DNA of 48,224 bases from an uncultured bacterium (lineage in GTDB: Bacteria; Bacillota; Clostridia; Oscillospirales; Ruminococcaceae), in contig CAKXHL010000018.1 of assembly GCA_934875375.1 (NCBI GenBank), forward strand, positions 1-48,224. The letters are read 5' to 3'. This document shows positions 26,126 through 34,592 of this stretch, in pieces. The translations under genes were made by a program, and so were the position numbers. The notes beneath the pieces were generated by a model. It had not been told where the DNA came from, ran no database searches, and saw nothing but the letters and a program-made list of their open reading frames with translations. Within the stretch, counting starts at the first letter, position 1. The number at the start of each line of letters is the position of its first letter.

Positions 26126-27151
26126 CTAGCAGCAGCAGCCGTGGTCAACTTTCGCCATGTGCTCAATGAGCATGAGAACTTTGTTGGAATAACCCCACTC
26201 GTTGTCATACCAAGAAACCAGTTTGACAAAGTGATCGTTGAGCATGATGCCTGCTTTCTCATCAAAGATGGAGGTATGAGGATCACCGATGAAGTCAGAA
26301 GAAACAACCATCTCATCAGTGTAACCCAAAATACCTTTCAGCTCGCCTTCAGAAGCCTCTTTCAGCGCAGCACAGATTTCTTCATAAGTCGTAGCTTTCT
26401 CCAAGCTAACGGTCAGGTCAACAACAGAAACATCCAAGGTGGGAACACGCATGGACATACCGGTCAGTTTGCCTTTCATCTCCGGGATAACCAAAGCACA
26501 AGCTTTTGCAGCACCAGTAGAAGAAGGAATGATGTTGCCAGCAGCAGCACGTCCACCTCTCCAGTCTTTCTTGGAAGGACCGTCAACGGTTTTCTGAGTA
26601 CCGGTAGTGGCATGAACGGTGGTCATCAGACCCTCTTTTACGCCGAATTTCTCATGCACAACCTTGACCAGCGGAGCCAAGCAGTTAGTGGTGCAGGAAG
26701 CGTTAGAAACAACGTTCATATCCTTAGTGTACTTGTCGTGGTTTACGCCCATTACGAAAGTGGGAGTCTCTTTATCCTTGGCAGGAGCGGAGATAACAAC
26801 CTTTTTCGCACCGCCTTTGATATGCGCCTGGCAAGCTTCGGTAGTGGTGAATACGCCAGTAGAATCTACAACGTACTCCGCGCCACACTCAGCCCACGGA
26901 ATATTAGCCGGATCTTTCTCTGCGTAGAATTTAACTTCTTTGCCTTCTACGATGATGGAGTTCTCGGTAATTTTTACTTCACCGTTGTAACGGCCATGTA
27001 CGGTGTCATATTTGAGCATATATGCACAGTAATCAGGAGTCATAAAAGGATCGTTGATGCCGACAAACTCGATGTTCGGGTTGTCAAGACCTGCGCGGAA
27101 AACCAGACGGCCAATACGGCCAAAACCATTGATACCAACTTTAATTGCCAT
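26126..27151 (-). CDS. gap: Glyceraldehyde-3-phosphate dehydrogenase, type I
   Basis: A 341-residue NAD-dependent glycolytic enzyme. Rossmann start KVGINGFGRIGRLVFRA, catalytic Cys153 in SNASCTTNCLAP, HATTGTQKTVDGPS and the WYDNEWGYSNK helix are all present. The start is the ATG at 27151, 9 bases after AGGAGG; the ATG three codons upstream is too close. The protein ends HGCCC, three consecutive cysteines encoded by TGC codons, an unusual tail. Codon choice is strongly biased compared with neighbours, as expected for a highly expressed gene. Confidence 0.96.
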   Translation of the reverse strand: MAIKVGINGFGRIGRLVFRAGLDNPNIEFVGINDPFMTPDYCAYMLKYDTVHGRYNGEVKITENSIIVEGKEVKFYAEKDPANIPWAECGAEYVVDSTGVFTTTEACQAHIKGGAKKVVISAPAKDKETPTFVMGVNHDKYTKDMNVVSNASCTTNCLAPLVKVVHEKFGVKEGLMTTVHATTGTQKTVDGPSKKDWRGGRAAAGNIIPSSTGAAKACALVIPEMKGKLTGMSMRVPTLDVSVVDLTVSLEKATTYEEICAALKEASEGELKGILGYTDEMVVSSDFIGDPHTSIFDEKAGIMLNDHFVKLVSWYDNEWGYSNKVLMLIEHMAKVDHGCCC

Positions 27152-27186
27152 TGGGTTCAACCTCCTAATATTTAGATTGTAGTTTT

Positions 27187-27227
27187 ATTTTATACCAAAT
27201 TGAAAAGAATCACAAGCTATTTGTGAT
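27187..27227 (-). promoter_or_regulatory. gap promoter with overlapping palindrome
   Basis: On the minus strand, TTGTGA (27215-27210), a 17-bp spacer and TAAAAT (27192-27187). An inverted repeat with 7-bp arms (ATCACAA, TTGTGAT; 27209-27215/27221-27227) overlaps the -35 box and could bind a repressor. The following 27228-27450 is very A/T-rich with no gene. Confidence 0.5.
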
Positions 27228-27450
27228 ATATTTAACTAAAATTTTTTAATTTGTCTTTATTCCATAAAACAATATATTAAATAGAGTAAATTTTATCCAT
27301 TTTTTACATATCTTTATCTTCTCAAAATTTCATTTTATATCCAAAAAAAGGTTCAAAGAAAACCAGTCTGATTTTAAAAAGAAAAGGATAATCAAAAAAA
27401 ATATACAAAAAATAGAAAAAAAGACTTTGCCGCCGCTTGCTCTTTCAATC

Positions 27451-27479
27451 TTTACAATCATTTTGGATTTGGGTATAAT
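27451..27479 (+). promoter_or_regulatory. SigA promoter of the kinase-like gene
   Basis: TTTACA (27451-27456), a 17-bp spacer and TATAAT (27474-27479). The expected start is near 27486, just before the Spo0A boxes. Confidence 0.8.
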
Positions 27480-27491
27480 AACGGTAATTCT

Positions 27492-27508
27492 TGTCGAAAT
27501 CTGTCGAA
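27492..27508 (+). promoter_or_regulatory. Tandem Spo0A boxes
   Basis: Two perfect copies of TGTCGAA (27492-27498 and 27502-27508), the core Spo0A recognition heptamer, lie in the same orientation 10 bp apart, one helical turn. They sit at about +6 to +22 relative to the predicted start, a position suited to repression by phosphorylated Spo0A. Confidence 0.7.
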
Positions 27509-27556
27509 TTTTTTCATGTAAGGAATTCTCTGCTTTTCGGCCGAAAGGAGGCTTTT

Positions 27557-28690
27557 ATGGATGACCAAATCGGCTGGGCAAAGCCTTTCATTGCCATGTA
27601 CGCCAATTCGCCTATTGCCACTCTGATTTTGGACCGCACACTGGAAATCCAGTGGGAAAACAAGGCTGCAAAAAGCGGGGATTCGCTGATTCGTCAGTTA
27701 AATTGGGACGATTGTCTTATCCGCGCAAAACAAAATGGACTATTGACATGTTTGCATCAGGGAAAGCCCTTTACGTTGGCTAATCCTCTTCTTTTCCGCC
27801 CTCCTGTTCATTTTATTTTTCAACCGCAAACGGACAAAGAGGGGCTTTTACAAGGCGTTCTCGTTCATATTTTTCAGGATACCAACGTTTCTTCTCCAGA
27901 ATGGAAAGAAAGCATGTATCAGCCTGCCAATGTCTACAATAATCAGTTCAGAATGCCTCTTTCTCAAATTTTTTCTGTTCTGAACCTGTTGCAAATTGAG
28001 TACCAAAAGGATGAAACCCTGCAAAAATATCTTGGCAATATCAACTGGTACTGCTATCGAATTCTTCGCACTGTTGTCAATTTTTCAATGGATAACCGGA
28101 TCCAGTCAGGCCAGCTAAAGCCAAAAATGCAAGCGGGAGACTTGTGCCGCTTCGTACAAGTTCTTTGCAAGGATACCAAAGAACTTGTACAAAATGCAGG
28201 CTACCAATTTTTTTATGAAGTTCCCAGTATCCCCTTTATTACTTTGTATGATGGCGATCTGCTGTTATGTGCTATCTGCAACTTAATTTCCAATGCTTGT
28301 AAGTTTACCAATCCGGAAAGCAGCCATATCACTTTGAAAATGACAGTTTGGGAAAAGCAGGTTACCATTACTATTACCGATAACGGCTCCGGTATCAAAC
28401 CACAGGTTTTAAAACGTGCTTTTGAGCGGTTTTATTCGTTTGATCCGCAAACAGGGGCGCCCTGTGGCGACGGGCTGGGCCTTTTTATCTGTCGCTTTCT
28501 TTTGCAGCTGCATCATGGAACGCTTGCCTTTCAAACGAAAGAAGGGGAAGGGACAACTGCTGCGTTAACCCTTCCCATGATAAAGCCCAGCGGCGATGCA
28601 GTTTTTTGTGATGCCCCGATCTCTTTAACCAGAGATCGTTTCTCCAATCTGTATGTCATTTTATCCGATGCCATTCCACCGGACATTTAA
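27557..28690 (+). CDS. Orphan sensor-kinase-like protein lacking the phospho-acceptor His
   Basis: A 377-residue soluble protein. About 8-110 resembles a PAS sensor (MYANSPIATLILDRTLEIQW). About 125-185 resembles HisKA, but the H-box reads NNQFRMPL where HELRTPL is expected, so Asn129 replaces the phosphorylated His. About 235-345 is a well-kept HATPase domain (N-box NLISNACKFTNP, G1 DNGSGIKP, G2 GDGLGLFICRF). No membrane span and no response regulator is adjacent. The ATG at 27557 has AAAGGAGG 6 bases upstream; an upstream in-frame start would overlap the Spo0A boxes. Spo0A control suggests a link to sporulation. It could act as a partner or phosphatase rather than a kinase. A non-canonical His cannot be ruled out. 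Confidence 0.75.
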   Translation: MDDQIGWAKPFIAMYANSPIATLILDRTLEIQWENKAAKSGDSLIRQLNWDDCLIRAKQNGLLTCLHQGKPFTLANPLLFRPPVHFIFQPQTDKEGLLQGVLVHIFQDTNVSSPEWKESMYQPANVYNNQFRMPLSQIFSVLNLLQIEYQKDETLQKYLGNINWYCYRILRTVVNFSMDNRIQSGQLKPKMQAGDLCRFVQVLCKDTKELVQNAGYQFFYEVPSIPFITLYDGDLLLCAICNLISNACKFTNPESSHITLKMTVWEKQVTITITDNGSGIKPQVLKRAFERFYSFDPQTGAPCGDGLGLFICRFLLQLHHGTLAFQTKEGEGTTAALTLPMIKPSGDAVFCDAPISLTRDRFSNLYVILSDAIPPDI

Positions 28691-28708
28691 CCTGTATTAT
28701 AAAATGAT

Positions 28709-28739
28709 AAAAAGGCTTTGGAAATTCCAAAGCCTTTTT
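28709..28739. terminator. Bidirectional terminator
   Basis: A 13-bp perfect stem (28709-28721/28727-28739) with an AAATT loop and A/T edges lies between the kinase-like gene and the convergent DMT transporter gene. Confidence 0.9.
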
Positions 28740-28777
28740 GTCTGTTTTTTTAATGGGGACAATTTTCTATGTGTTTC

Positions 28778-29695
28778 CTATGAGTGCTGTGGCACTTCCT
28801 GTGCTTTTTCAGTTTTTTGCGGCAGCTGTGCCAAAATAATGGCACAAAAAACCAAAATACAACCGATTAATTCTCTCAGGGTCAGTTTTTGCCCTAAAAG
28901 AGCCCAGCCTGCCAGTACTGAAATGACCGATTCCAAGCTCAAAATCAAAGACGCAATTGTTGGATCAATATGTCGTTGTCCTACAATTTGAAGCGTATAC
29001 CCTACTCCACAGCTCAAAACACCCGCATAAAGCAATGGCACCCAAGCCGACCAAATCTGTGACAGAGAAGGGCGTTCTATCAAAAACATCGGTACAGCAC
29101 ATAAAAGCCCGCAAACCAAAAACTGGATGCAGGACATCTTTACCCCATCTACTTTGGGAGAAAAATAATCGATAATCAGGATGTGAACAGAAAAACAAAA
29201 AGCGCAGGCCATCACCAACAAATCGCCTTTTCCAATAGAAAAGCCCTCTGTAATGCAAAGCAGGTACATGCCCCCCACCGCAACGACAACTGCAATCCAT
29301 ACCAAGCTAGAAACCCGCTTTTTAAACAGTAATCCCAGCAGCGGTACAATCACAATATAGAGAGCGGTAATAAATCCCGCCTTTCCCACAGAAGTGTATT
29401 GAATTCCCATCTGCTGCAAAGAACTGGCCACTGCCAGTGCCACACCACAGCAAATCCCGCCAACGATCAGTTTTTTTCTATTTTGGGGCTCCGTCTTCTT
29501 TTCTGCCTCCGATTTTTCCCGATTTAAAAACCAAATGCACGGAATCAACACCAGACCGCCAATCAATGAACGAATGGAATTAAAGGTAAAAGGCCCGATA
29601 TAATCCATTCCCACTGACTGTGCCACAAATGCAACGCCCCACACTGCCGCAGTAAGCAGAAGCATCAAGCTGCTTTTCCATTCTTGTTTCTTCAT
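28778..29695 (-). CDS. EamA/DMT-family transporter
   Basis: A 305-residue protein with ten hydrophobic spans formed by two EamA repeats (first half with AVWGVAFVAQSVGMDYIGPFTFN, second with GVLSCGVGYTLQIVGQRHIDPTIASLI). DMT proteins export amino acids or other small metabolites; the substrate is not readable. It has a GGAAAG ribosome site and forms a single-gene unit. Confidence 0.9.
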   Translation of the reverse strand: MKKQEWKSSLMLLLTAAVWGVAFVAQSVGMDYIGPFTFNSIRSLIGGLVLIPCIWFLNREKSEAEKKTEPQNRKKLIVGGICCGVALAVASSLQQMGIQYTSVGKAGFITALYIVIVPLLGLLFKKRVSSLVWIAVVVAVGGMYLLCITEGFSIGKGDLLVMACAFCFSVHILIIDYFSPKVDGVKMSCIQFLVCGLLCAVPMFLIERPSLSQIWSAWVPLLYAGVLSCGVGYTLQIVGQRHIDPTIASLILSLESVISVLAGWALLGQKLTLRELIGCILVFCAIILAQLPQKTEKAQEVPQHS

Positions 29696-29719
29696 TATGC
29701 TTTCTTTCCTTCCCCATAG

Positions 29720-29760
29720 ACATTAAACCTATTTTGCAATATCTTGCAAAAAAATGCAAG
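29720..29760 (-). promoter_or_regulatory. Possible DMT-gene promoter with CTTGCA palindrome
   Basis: On the minus strand TTGCAA, a 16-bp spacer and TTTAAT can be aligned in this stretch, with an inverted repeat CTTGCA/TGCAAG (29743-29748/29755-29760) over the -35 region. The hexamers are imperfect. Confidence 0.35.
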
Positions 29761-29825
29761 AAAGAACTTTTTAATAAGATTTTCTTTTTGGGGACCAGCG
29801 GTTGGTTATCTGCTCCAGCCTTTGT

Positions 29826-30665
29826 TCATGACAGCGTGGACTGTGTTTTTGAATTTGGGGGAGTGATAAAAAAAGAAAAGGAACTGACAAATAGAATGAT
29901 TCCCCATTCCAGTGAATAGTCCAGCATCTGCGACAAATCAGAAAACGATAAATCTCCTGCCATTAACGGACAGATACACCAAATTAAGCCGATTGCGGTC
30001 GCAGCATGGCCGGAAAAAAGCGCCCGCCGATAGTTTTTTTGCCCAATAACATTGCATAAGATATGACTTCCTTCTAAAAAGGACAAGCATTGGGCCGTCA
30101 TCAACAAAACTTCCAGTAGGCGCTGCGGCATCCGAAAGGCCATTGGTAGTTGGCCAAACCGAACTACTAGTCGAAAAGCACTCCAAAAAACAATCCAAAG
30201 CAGCCCGAGGGAATATCGATAAAGGTGTAAATTTTGATTCAACAAACGGATGCCCAATACGACAAAAGACAAAGCCGCCGCCAACGACAAAATACCATCT
30301 AACCCCGGCAGAATGATATTTTTAACAGGAACCGATTCCTGCCCCCAAAAAGGCCCTACCAATTGCCGCACTTCATTCAAAGCGCGCAGCAAAAGCAACA
30401 CACCGCACAAGATGCTGCTGACGCCCCACAAAAAAGAATTTCCTTCTGCACTGGTTCCCTCACTTTTTGCGGCTGACCGAACAGACCATAAATATAACCC
30501 AGCCAAAAGGAAAAGTCCCGATAAATAAAAAACAGGCAGCAAAAAATTGTCTCCCACATAAAATCCCGTTTGATTGCTGACACCGGTACGGTATAAAAAA
30601 CAATAAAGAATCCCCAATGACAAAACCGCCGGCGTATAACATAAATAAAAAAGCTTTTTTTTCAT
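29826..30665 (-). CDS. Membrane protein of unknown function
   Basis: A 279-residue protein with about seven or eight hydrophobic spans and short connecting loops; no family motif recognised. I place the start at the ATG at 30665, where AAGGGGG precedes it and a signal-anchor (KKKLFYLCYTPAVLSLGIL) begins; a longer frame from 30773 adds 36 hydrophilic residues with no ribosome site. It is divergent from spoIID, so a sporulation role is possible but unsupported. Confidence 0.65.
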   Translation of the reverse strand: MKKKLFYLCYTPAVLSLGILYCFLYRTGVSNQTGFYVGDNFLLPVFYLSGLFLLAGLYLWSVRSAAKSEGTSAEGNSFLWGVSSILCGVLLLLRALNEVRQLVGPFWGQESVPVKNIILPGLDGILSLAAALSFVVLGIRLLNQNLHLYRYSLGLLWIVFWSAFRLVVRFGQLPMAFRMPQRLLEVLLMTAQCLSFLEGSHILCNVIGQKNYRRALFSGHAATAIGLIWCICPLMAGDLSFSDLSQMLDYSLEWGIILFVSSFSFFITPPNSKTQSTLS

Positions 30666-30803
30666 TTTCGGCCCCCTTTTCCGTTGCCAAAATCCCGTTT
30701 TATCTTTGCCTCTTCCTGAAGCAGCAAAAGTCTCCCTCTCCTGCTTCCACCCTTCATCATAAAACAGATTCATCCTGTTGCCACTTTTTTATCTTGTTGC
30801 CAG

Positions 30804-30832
30804 GTATTTTCTCTGCTTTTTGTTCATACATT
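30804..30832 (+). promoter_or_regulatory. SigE-like promoter of spoIID
   Basis: A perfect SigE -10 CATACATT (30825-30832) follows GTATTTT (30804-30810, five of seven matches to the -35 consensus) after exactly 14 bases, 21 bases before the ATG. spoIID is a SigE gene in Bacillus. Confidence 0.7.
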
Positions 30833-30853
30833 TGGACAAGAGGAGGATTTTCC

Positions 30854-31930
30854 ATGAAAACGCTTCTTTCTTTTTTCACACTTTTTTCTCTGATTGTCTT
30901 TCTTTTACCTTTGGCAGCACTGAACCCGGACAAGACCGAAAATAGGTCAGACACAACCGTGGATAAAATCGTTTCGAGCGCTGTCAGCCAACCCATTCGC
31001 CAAGAAGAAGTCCTGCAATCCCTGCCCAGCAGCATATCACAGTCAACCCAAAACACACTGGCCGCTCTGCAGGTACCGCAGCCGGAATATTTTTCTATTT
31101 TAGACCGCAGTACCGGTCAAGTAGAAAAAGTTGCTGTTCTGGACTATTTGTACGGTGCTGTGGCTGCGGAACTCCCCCCCGGGTTTCACCTGGAAGCGAT
31201 GAAGGCACAAGCTGTGGCATCTCATACCTATGCGCTATATTGTCAGGAACATCCTTCGCAAGATCTAGGCGGCGCTGATTTTTCCGCAGATCCCTCCAAC
31301 TGGGAGGGATACGTAACACGGGAACAAATGTTGGAACGTTATCCTGATCTGGGCGAAACGTATTGGGAAAAAATTAAAAATGCAGTTGACGAAGTTGCAT
31401 CTACTGTTTTAGTTTACCAAGAGGAGCCAATTCTCGCTGCATATCATTCTATGAGCGCAGGTGCAACCGAATTTGCTTCGAATGTATGGAACGGTACCGT
31501 TCCTTATCTGATACCGGTGGACAGCGTCGGCGACACGCTGGCAGACCAATTCGAAACTTCCGTTACCTTTGCATCAGAGCAGATAAAAGGAATTTTAACC
31601 GAAGCATATCCCGATTTGACACTGTCCGGCGACACCCGCAGCTGGTTTCAAATTATATCCCGCTCTCCTTCCGGATATGTTCTTACATTACAGGCAGGAA
31701 ATCTGCAAATCAGTGGAAAAGATCTTCGCACCTTACTGGGACTTCGCTCTACCAACTTTACCATCACGGCACAAACCAACTCCTTTTTATTTACGACCAA
31801 AGGCTATGGACATGGCGTTGGGCTCAGCCAATATGGTGCAGACTACATGGCGCGCCAAGGAAGCGGATACGAAGAAATCCTGCTTCACTATTATACCGGA
31901 ACTCAGCTGGCGCAGGCCGTGAAAGGATAG
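30854..31930 (+). CDS. spoIID: Stage II sporulation protein D (SpoIID)
   Basis: A 358-residue lytic transglycosylase anchored in the mother-cell membrane by an N-terminal span (LLSFFTLFSLIVFLLPLAAL). It degrades septal peptidoglycan during engulfment. The SpoIID domain is clear: LEAMKAQAVASHTYALY with the catalytic Glu, YHSMSAGATEFASNVW, and the C-terminal YGHGVGLSQYGADYMARQG. The ATG at 30854 has AGGAGG 7 bases upstream; a frame starting 237 bases earlier is rejected because it lacks a ribosome site and would bury the promoter. Confidence 0.93.
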   Translation: MKTLLSFFTLFSLIVFLLPLAALNPDKTENRSDTTVDKIVSSAVSQPIRQEEVLQSLPSSISQSTQNTLAALQVPQPEYFSILDRSTGQVEKVAVLDYLYGAVAAELPPGFHLEAMKAQAVASHTYALYCQEHPSQDLGGADFSADPSNWEGYVTREQMLERYPDLGETYWEKIKNAVDEVASTVLVYQEEPILAAYHSMSAGATEFASNVWNGTVPYLIPVDSVGDTLADQFETSVTFASEQIKGILTEAYPDLTLSGDTRSWFQIISRSPSGYVLTLQAGNLQISGKDLRTLLGLRSTNFTITAQTNSFLFTTKGYGHGVGLSQYGADYMARQGSGYEEILLHYYTGTQLAQAVKG

Positions 31931-32098
31931 CCGCTGTCCGGATTTATTTTTCTTGCCGCTTCTTGAAAATTTTTCAATTCATTCCATCCAATCAAAAACA
32001 TGTAAACGAACGGTCGGTGTAAATAAAAATATGGGGAATTGCCATTTTAACGGATTCTATCCGCAGAAAAATATTCCATCCGGCTGCAATAAGTCAAA

Positions 32099-32683
32099 TC
32101 AATCTTCCCTGCGGCCAGAAAAATAGATACCTGCCTCGGACAAAAGTTCCGGCAAATCGAAAATATTTTCCTCTTCCACCTCTACATGAATCAATTCACA
32201 CGGGTTTTCATCAGAAAGGATATCCCACAGCTTTAAGCATCCAGGCTCTTCCGGGATCTCATATTTCTCCAGAAGTTTTTGCACTGTCTGCGGAGAGGCT
32301 GTATAAACCTGAACGGTTTTTAAATCCCCCACATACACCTGTTCCTCTGATTCGTGTGAAGAAAATCCAAAACGGACATCTCCATCCTCCGACAGAAGGT
32401 TTCCATACCGGCTGACGATTGCCTGTAAAACCGGGCGGGTGCATCCATCTACATAATAAATGTCGTAAGCGTCTTCCCCTTCTACCGGTAATTCCAGGGT
32501 AAAATATCCCGGTTCTGGTAAAAGGCAACAGTAGTCTTGCAGAAACGCCGGTATCCGTGGCGCATCCAGCACGACCGTGAATATCCATCCGCTTTCATTT
32601 TTCAAAACTTCATAAGCACAATGTACTCCTCTTAGATCCGAAATACGAATTCCCTGTGCCGCACAAAAAATATTTTCCGACAA
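32099..32683 (-). CDS. Hypothetical protein, 194 residues
   Basis: An acidic, soluble protein with no signal peptide or membrane span and no motif I recognise. The middle (about 65-110) carries GEDAYDIYYVDGCTRP and a region rich in Ser/Glu; the C-terminus is strongly acidic (EVEEENIFDLPELL) and ends RRED. Start is TTG at 32683, 7 bases after AGAGGTG; no nearby in-frame ATG gives the same support. It lies between spoIID (convergent) and the terminator of the DUF1905 gene. Low complexity is absent and codon use matches neighbours, so it looks real. Confidence 0.65.
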   Translation of the reverse strand: MSENIFCAAQGIRISDLRGVHCAYEVLKNESGWIFTVVLDAPRIPAFLQDYCCLLPEPGYFTLELPVEGEDAYDIYYVDGCTRPVLQAIVSRYGNLLSEDGDVRFGFSSHESEEQVYVGDLKTVQVYTASPQTVQKLLEKYEIPEEPGCLKLWDILSDENPCELIHVEVEEENIFDLPELLSEAGIYFSGRRED

Positions 32684-32857
32684 CGCAATTCACCTCTTGC
32701 AGTCTTTCAAAATACCGGATACCCTGCCCGGCAACAACGCAATTTTGAGATCTGATTTGTAACAATCGGTCTTGAAAAACCGCTGCTATTGATCCTGCTA
32801 TCCGATTATACTGTGAGGTCATTATAGCATAAACCCCACATTCTTCCAACTTTTTTC

Positions 32858-32894
32858 AAAAAGGGAGGCGATCTTAAAGACCACCTCCCTTTTT
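32858..32894. terminator. Terminator after the DUF1905 gene
   Basis: Perfect 11-bp arms (32858-32868/32884-32894) with A and T edges; on the minus strand it follows the DUF1905 stop by 19 bases. Confidence 0.85.
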
Positions 32895-32913
32895 AGCATT
32901 TATGACAGGCTTG

Positions 32914-33150
32914 TTAAATCCGTTCCTGCAGCATAACCAGAATTGGATCACCAGTTTTTTTTCGCAGGGCTGCCCGAATGTTCTTTCTCACTCCGATGAT
33001 GTGGCAGGGCATTCCCATTCGGACCAGGCTTCCTTCATAAGATATACCATCAAAAGTCGCGCTCACTTTGACCCGCCCTTTGCCGAATTCTTTTCGAACG
33101 TCAAAAGGAATTTCCACATAGGCCCCATCCATATTCGGTACCTTTTTCAA
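32914..33150 (-). CDS. DUF1905-family protein
   Basis: A small protein matching the DUF1905 pattern: GAYVEIPFDVRKEFGKGRVK, ATFDGISYEGSLVRMG, HIIGVRKNIR and a C-terminal GDPILV. Function is unknown. The start is uncertain. The in-frame TTG at 33150 gives 78 residues; the ATG at 33132 gives 72 and has AAAAGG upstream. A strong GAGGAGG site precedes an out-of-frame ATG at 33170 whose seven-codon frame ends in TTGA, overlapping the TTG start. The in-frame codons before TTG (YESDKAI) resemble the usual family N-terminus, so a small deletion at the start codon is possible. Confidence 0.7.
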   Translation of the reverse strand: MKKVPNMDGAYVEIPFDVRKEFGKGRVKVSATFDGISYEGSLVRMGMPCHIIGVRKNIRAALRKKTGDPILVMLQERI

Positions 33151-33234
33151 TATTGCTTTATCGGATTCATAAAAAGCCTCCTCAGAGGATTGTATCCGTA
33201 TTTTACAACGAAAAAGCTGGAATATACAATAAGC

Positions 33235-34365
33235 CTAATCATCCAAAAACAAATGATCCTTATTATGGATATAAACGCTTAAAGCAAGACCAATTCCCAT
33301 ATAAAGGGTGGTCACCGAAGTACCTCCATAGCTAAAAAAGGGTAGTGTAACACCAATAACCGGCAGTATACTCAAATTCATTCCTATATTGACGATGCTT
33401 TGAAATGCAATCGTCGCAAAAACGCCAATACAGATATACCCGCCCAACAAATCGTTAGACCGACGGGAAAACACCAACAGACGCGTGCAGATAAAAAACA
33501 GAAGCAGAATAACAGACATGCAGCCTACAAAACCTAAAGACTGCCCGACAAAAGAAAAAATAAAATCGTTATGAATTTCCGGTACGTAAACATGTTCCCC
33601 AATAAATAGCCCCTCTCCAAATCCGCCGCCAGACCCAATGGCAATTTTAGCATTATATTGTTGGTATAAAATTCCATTTGTGTCTAAATCCGGAATAAAC
33701 AGCGCCAAAACACGCAGTTTTTGGTCGTTGCTCATTAAATACAGCCAAGCCAACGGGGCTGCTATGACCAACGCAGCGCCTGCAATCGCAATATATCGCC
33801 ACTGAATACCGGCGGAAAAAAGCATGGATAAAAAGATCAAAAGAAAAATCAGCGCCGTACCGTCATCCCCTTGAAAATGAACCAGAAGCACTGGAAACGC
33901 ACCGTGCAGGCAGAGCAAAAGCAAATTCTTAATATTTTTGATATCATCCCCAACCTTTTCCAAATGCAGTGCAAAGGTCAGGATAAAAGCAATTTTCAAC
34001 AATTCAGACGGTTGAAAACTAATCCCCAAAAAAGGGATCGGAAGCCACGCCTGATCGTCAACCGATTCCACCCGCTGTTCACCAAAAAAGTAAGTCAACA
34101 TGACAAGCCCAATGCAAACCGGGTAATACAGTTTCCACAATTTCGATAAAAAATGGTAATCAAAACTGGAGATGACCACCGCGGCAACCAGCCCCATCGC
34201 TGAGGTGACGATCTGCATTTTAACCGCGCGGGCGGTAGCCATGTCAGAATGATGAATACCGCACATTAAAACGATGCTGTAAACCGAACAAACCAAACAT
34301 AAAAATAAAAGGATTTTATCTGTTTCTTTCCAATAACGGACCAAGCCGTGCCAAATTTTTTTCAC
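33235..34365 (-). CDS. rodA: RodA/FtsW/SpoVE-family peptidoglycan polymerase
   Basis: A 376-residue polytopic SEDS glycosyltransferase with about ten spans. Family features: WLPIPFLGISFQPSELLKIA, the extracellular loop with GEQRVESVDDQAW, IAIGSGGGFGEGLF and the C-terminal PVIGVTLPFFSYGGTS. It polymerises lipid II. Length and the absence of adjacent division genes favour RodA over FtsW; SpoVE is an alternative in a spore-former. Start is GTG at 34365 behind AGGGGCGG. A promoter lies about 100 bases upstream. Confidence 0.85.
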   Translation of the reverse strand: MKKIWHGLVRYWKETDKILLFLCLVCSVYSIVLMCGIHHSDMATARAVKMQIVTSAMGLVAAVVISSFDYHFLSKLWKLYYPVCIGLVMLTYFFGEQRVESVDDQAWLPIPFLGISFQPSELLKIAFILTFALHLEKVGDDIKNIKNLLLLCLHGAFPVLLVHFQGDDGTALIFLLIFLSMLFSAGIQWRYIAIAGAALVIAAPLAWLYLMSNDQKLRVLALFIPDLDTNGILYQQYNAKIAIGSGGGFGEGLFIGEHVYVPEIHNDFIFSFVGQSLGFVGCMSVILLLFFICTRLLVFSRRSNDLLGGYICIGVFATIAFQSIVNIGMNLSILPVIGVTLPFFSYGGTSVTTLYMGIGLALSVYIHNKDHLFLDD

Positions 34366-34467
34366 TTTTCCGCCCCTTTTTGAATGAAAAAAGTTTCAAA
34401 ATACCAATTAAACGCCTAAAAGCGCAGATTTATTGCAAAAAACAGGGAAAGTCCTGTGGACGCCATT

Positions 34468-34496
34468 AGTATATCACAAGTTTTATCTGAAACCAA
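34468..34496 (-). promoter_or_regulatory. Promoter of the rodA-like gene
   Basis: On the minus strand, TTGGTT (34496-34491), a 17-bp spacer and TATACT (34473-34468) with an extended TG. Confidence 0.65.
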
Positions 34497-34513
34497 TGGA
34501 ATCAGAAAAAGAA

Positions 34514-34543
34514 TTGAAGTCTTTCGTGAGAATGTGTTATAAT
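34514..34543 (+). promoter_or_regulatory. Promoter of fhs
   Basis: TTGAAG (34514-34519), an 18-bp spacer and TATAAT (34538-34543) preceded by an extended TGT. It gives a leader of about 130 bases. Confidence 0.75.
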
Positions 34544-34592
34544 AAATTTACAGCGTAAGCGGAAAATAAAGATTCCTGATGTTGGTGCGTAT

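Noticed and set aside
26102..27175. 357-codon plus-strand frame opposite gap
   Set aside because: Antisense shadow created by the strong codon bias of gap; the minus-strand product is a canonical GAPDH.
27209..27240. Rex operator upstream of gap
   Set aside because: The half-sites are in the order CACAA...TTGTG, opposite to the TTGTG...CACAA arrangement of Rex sites.
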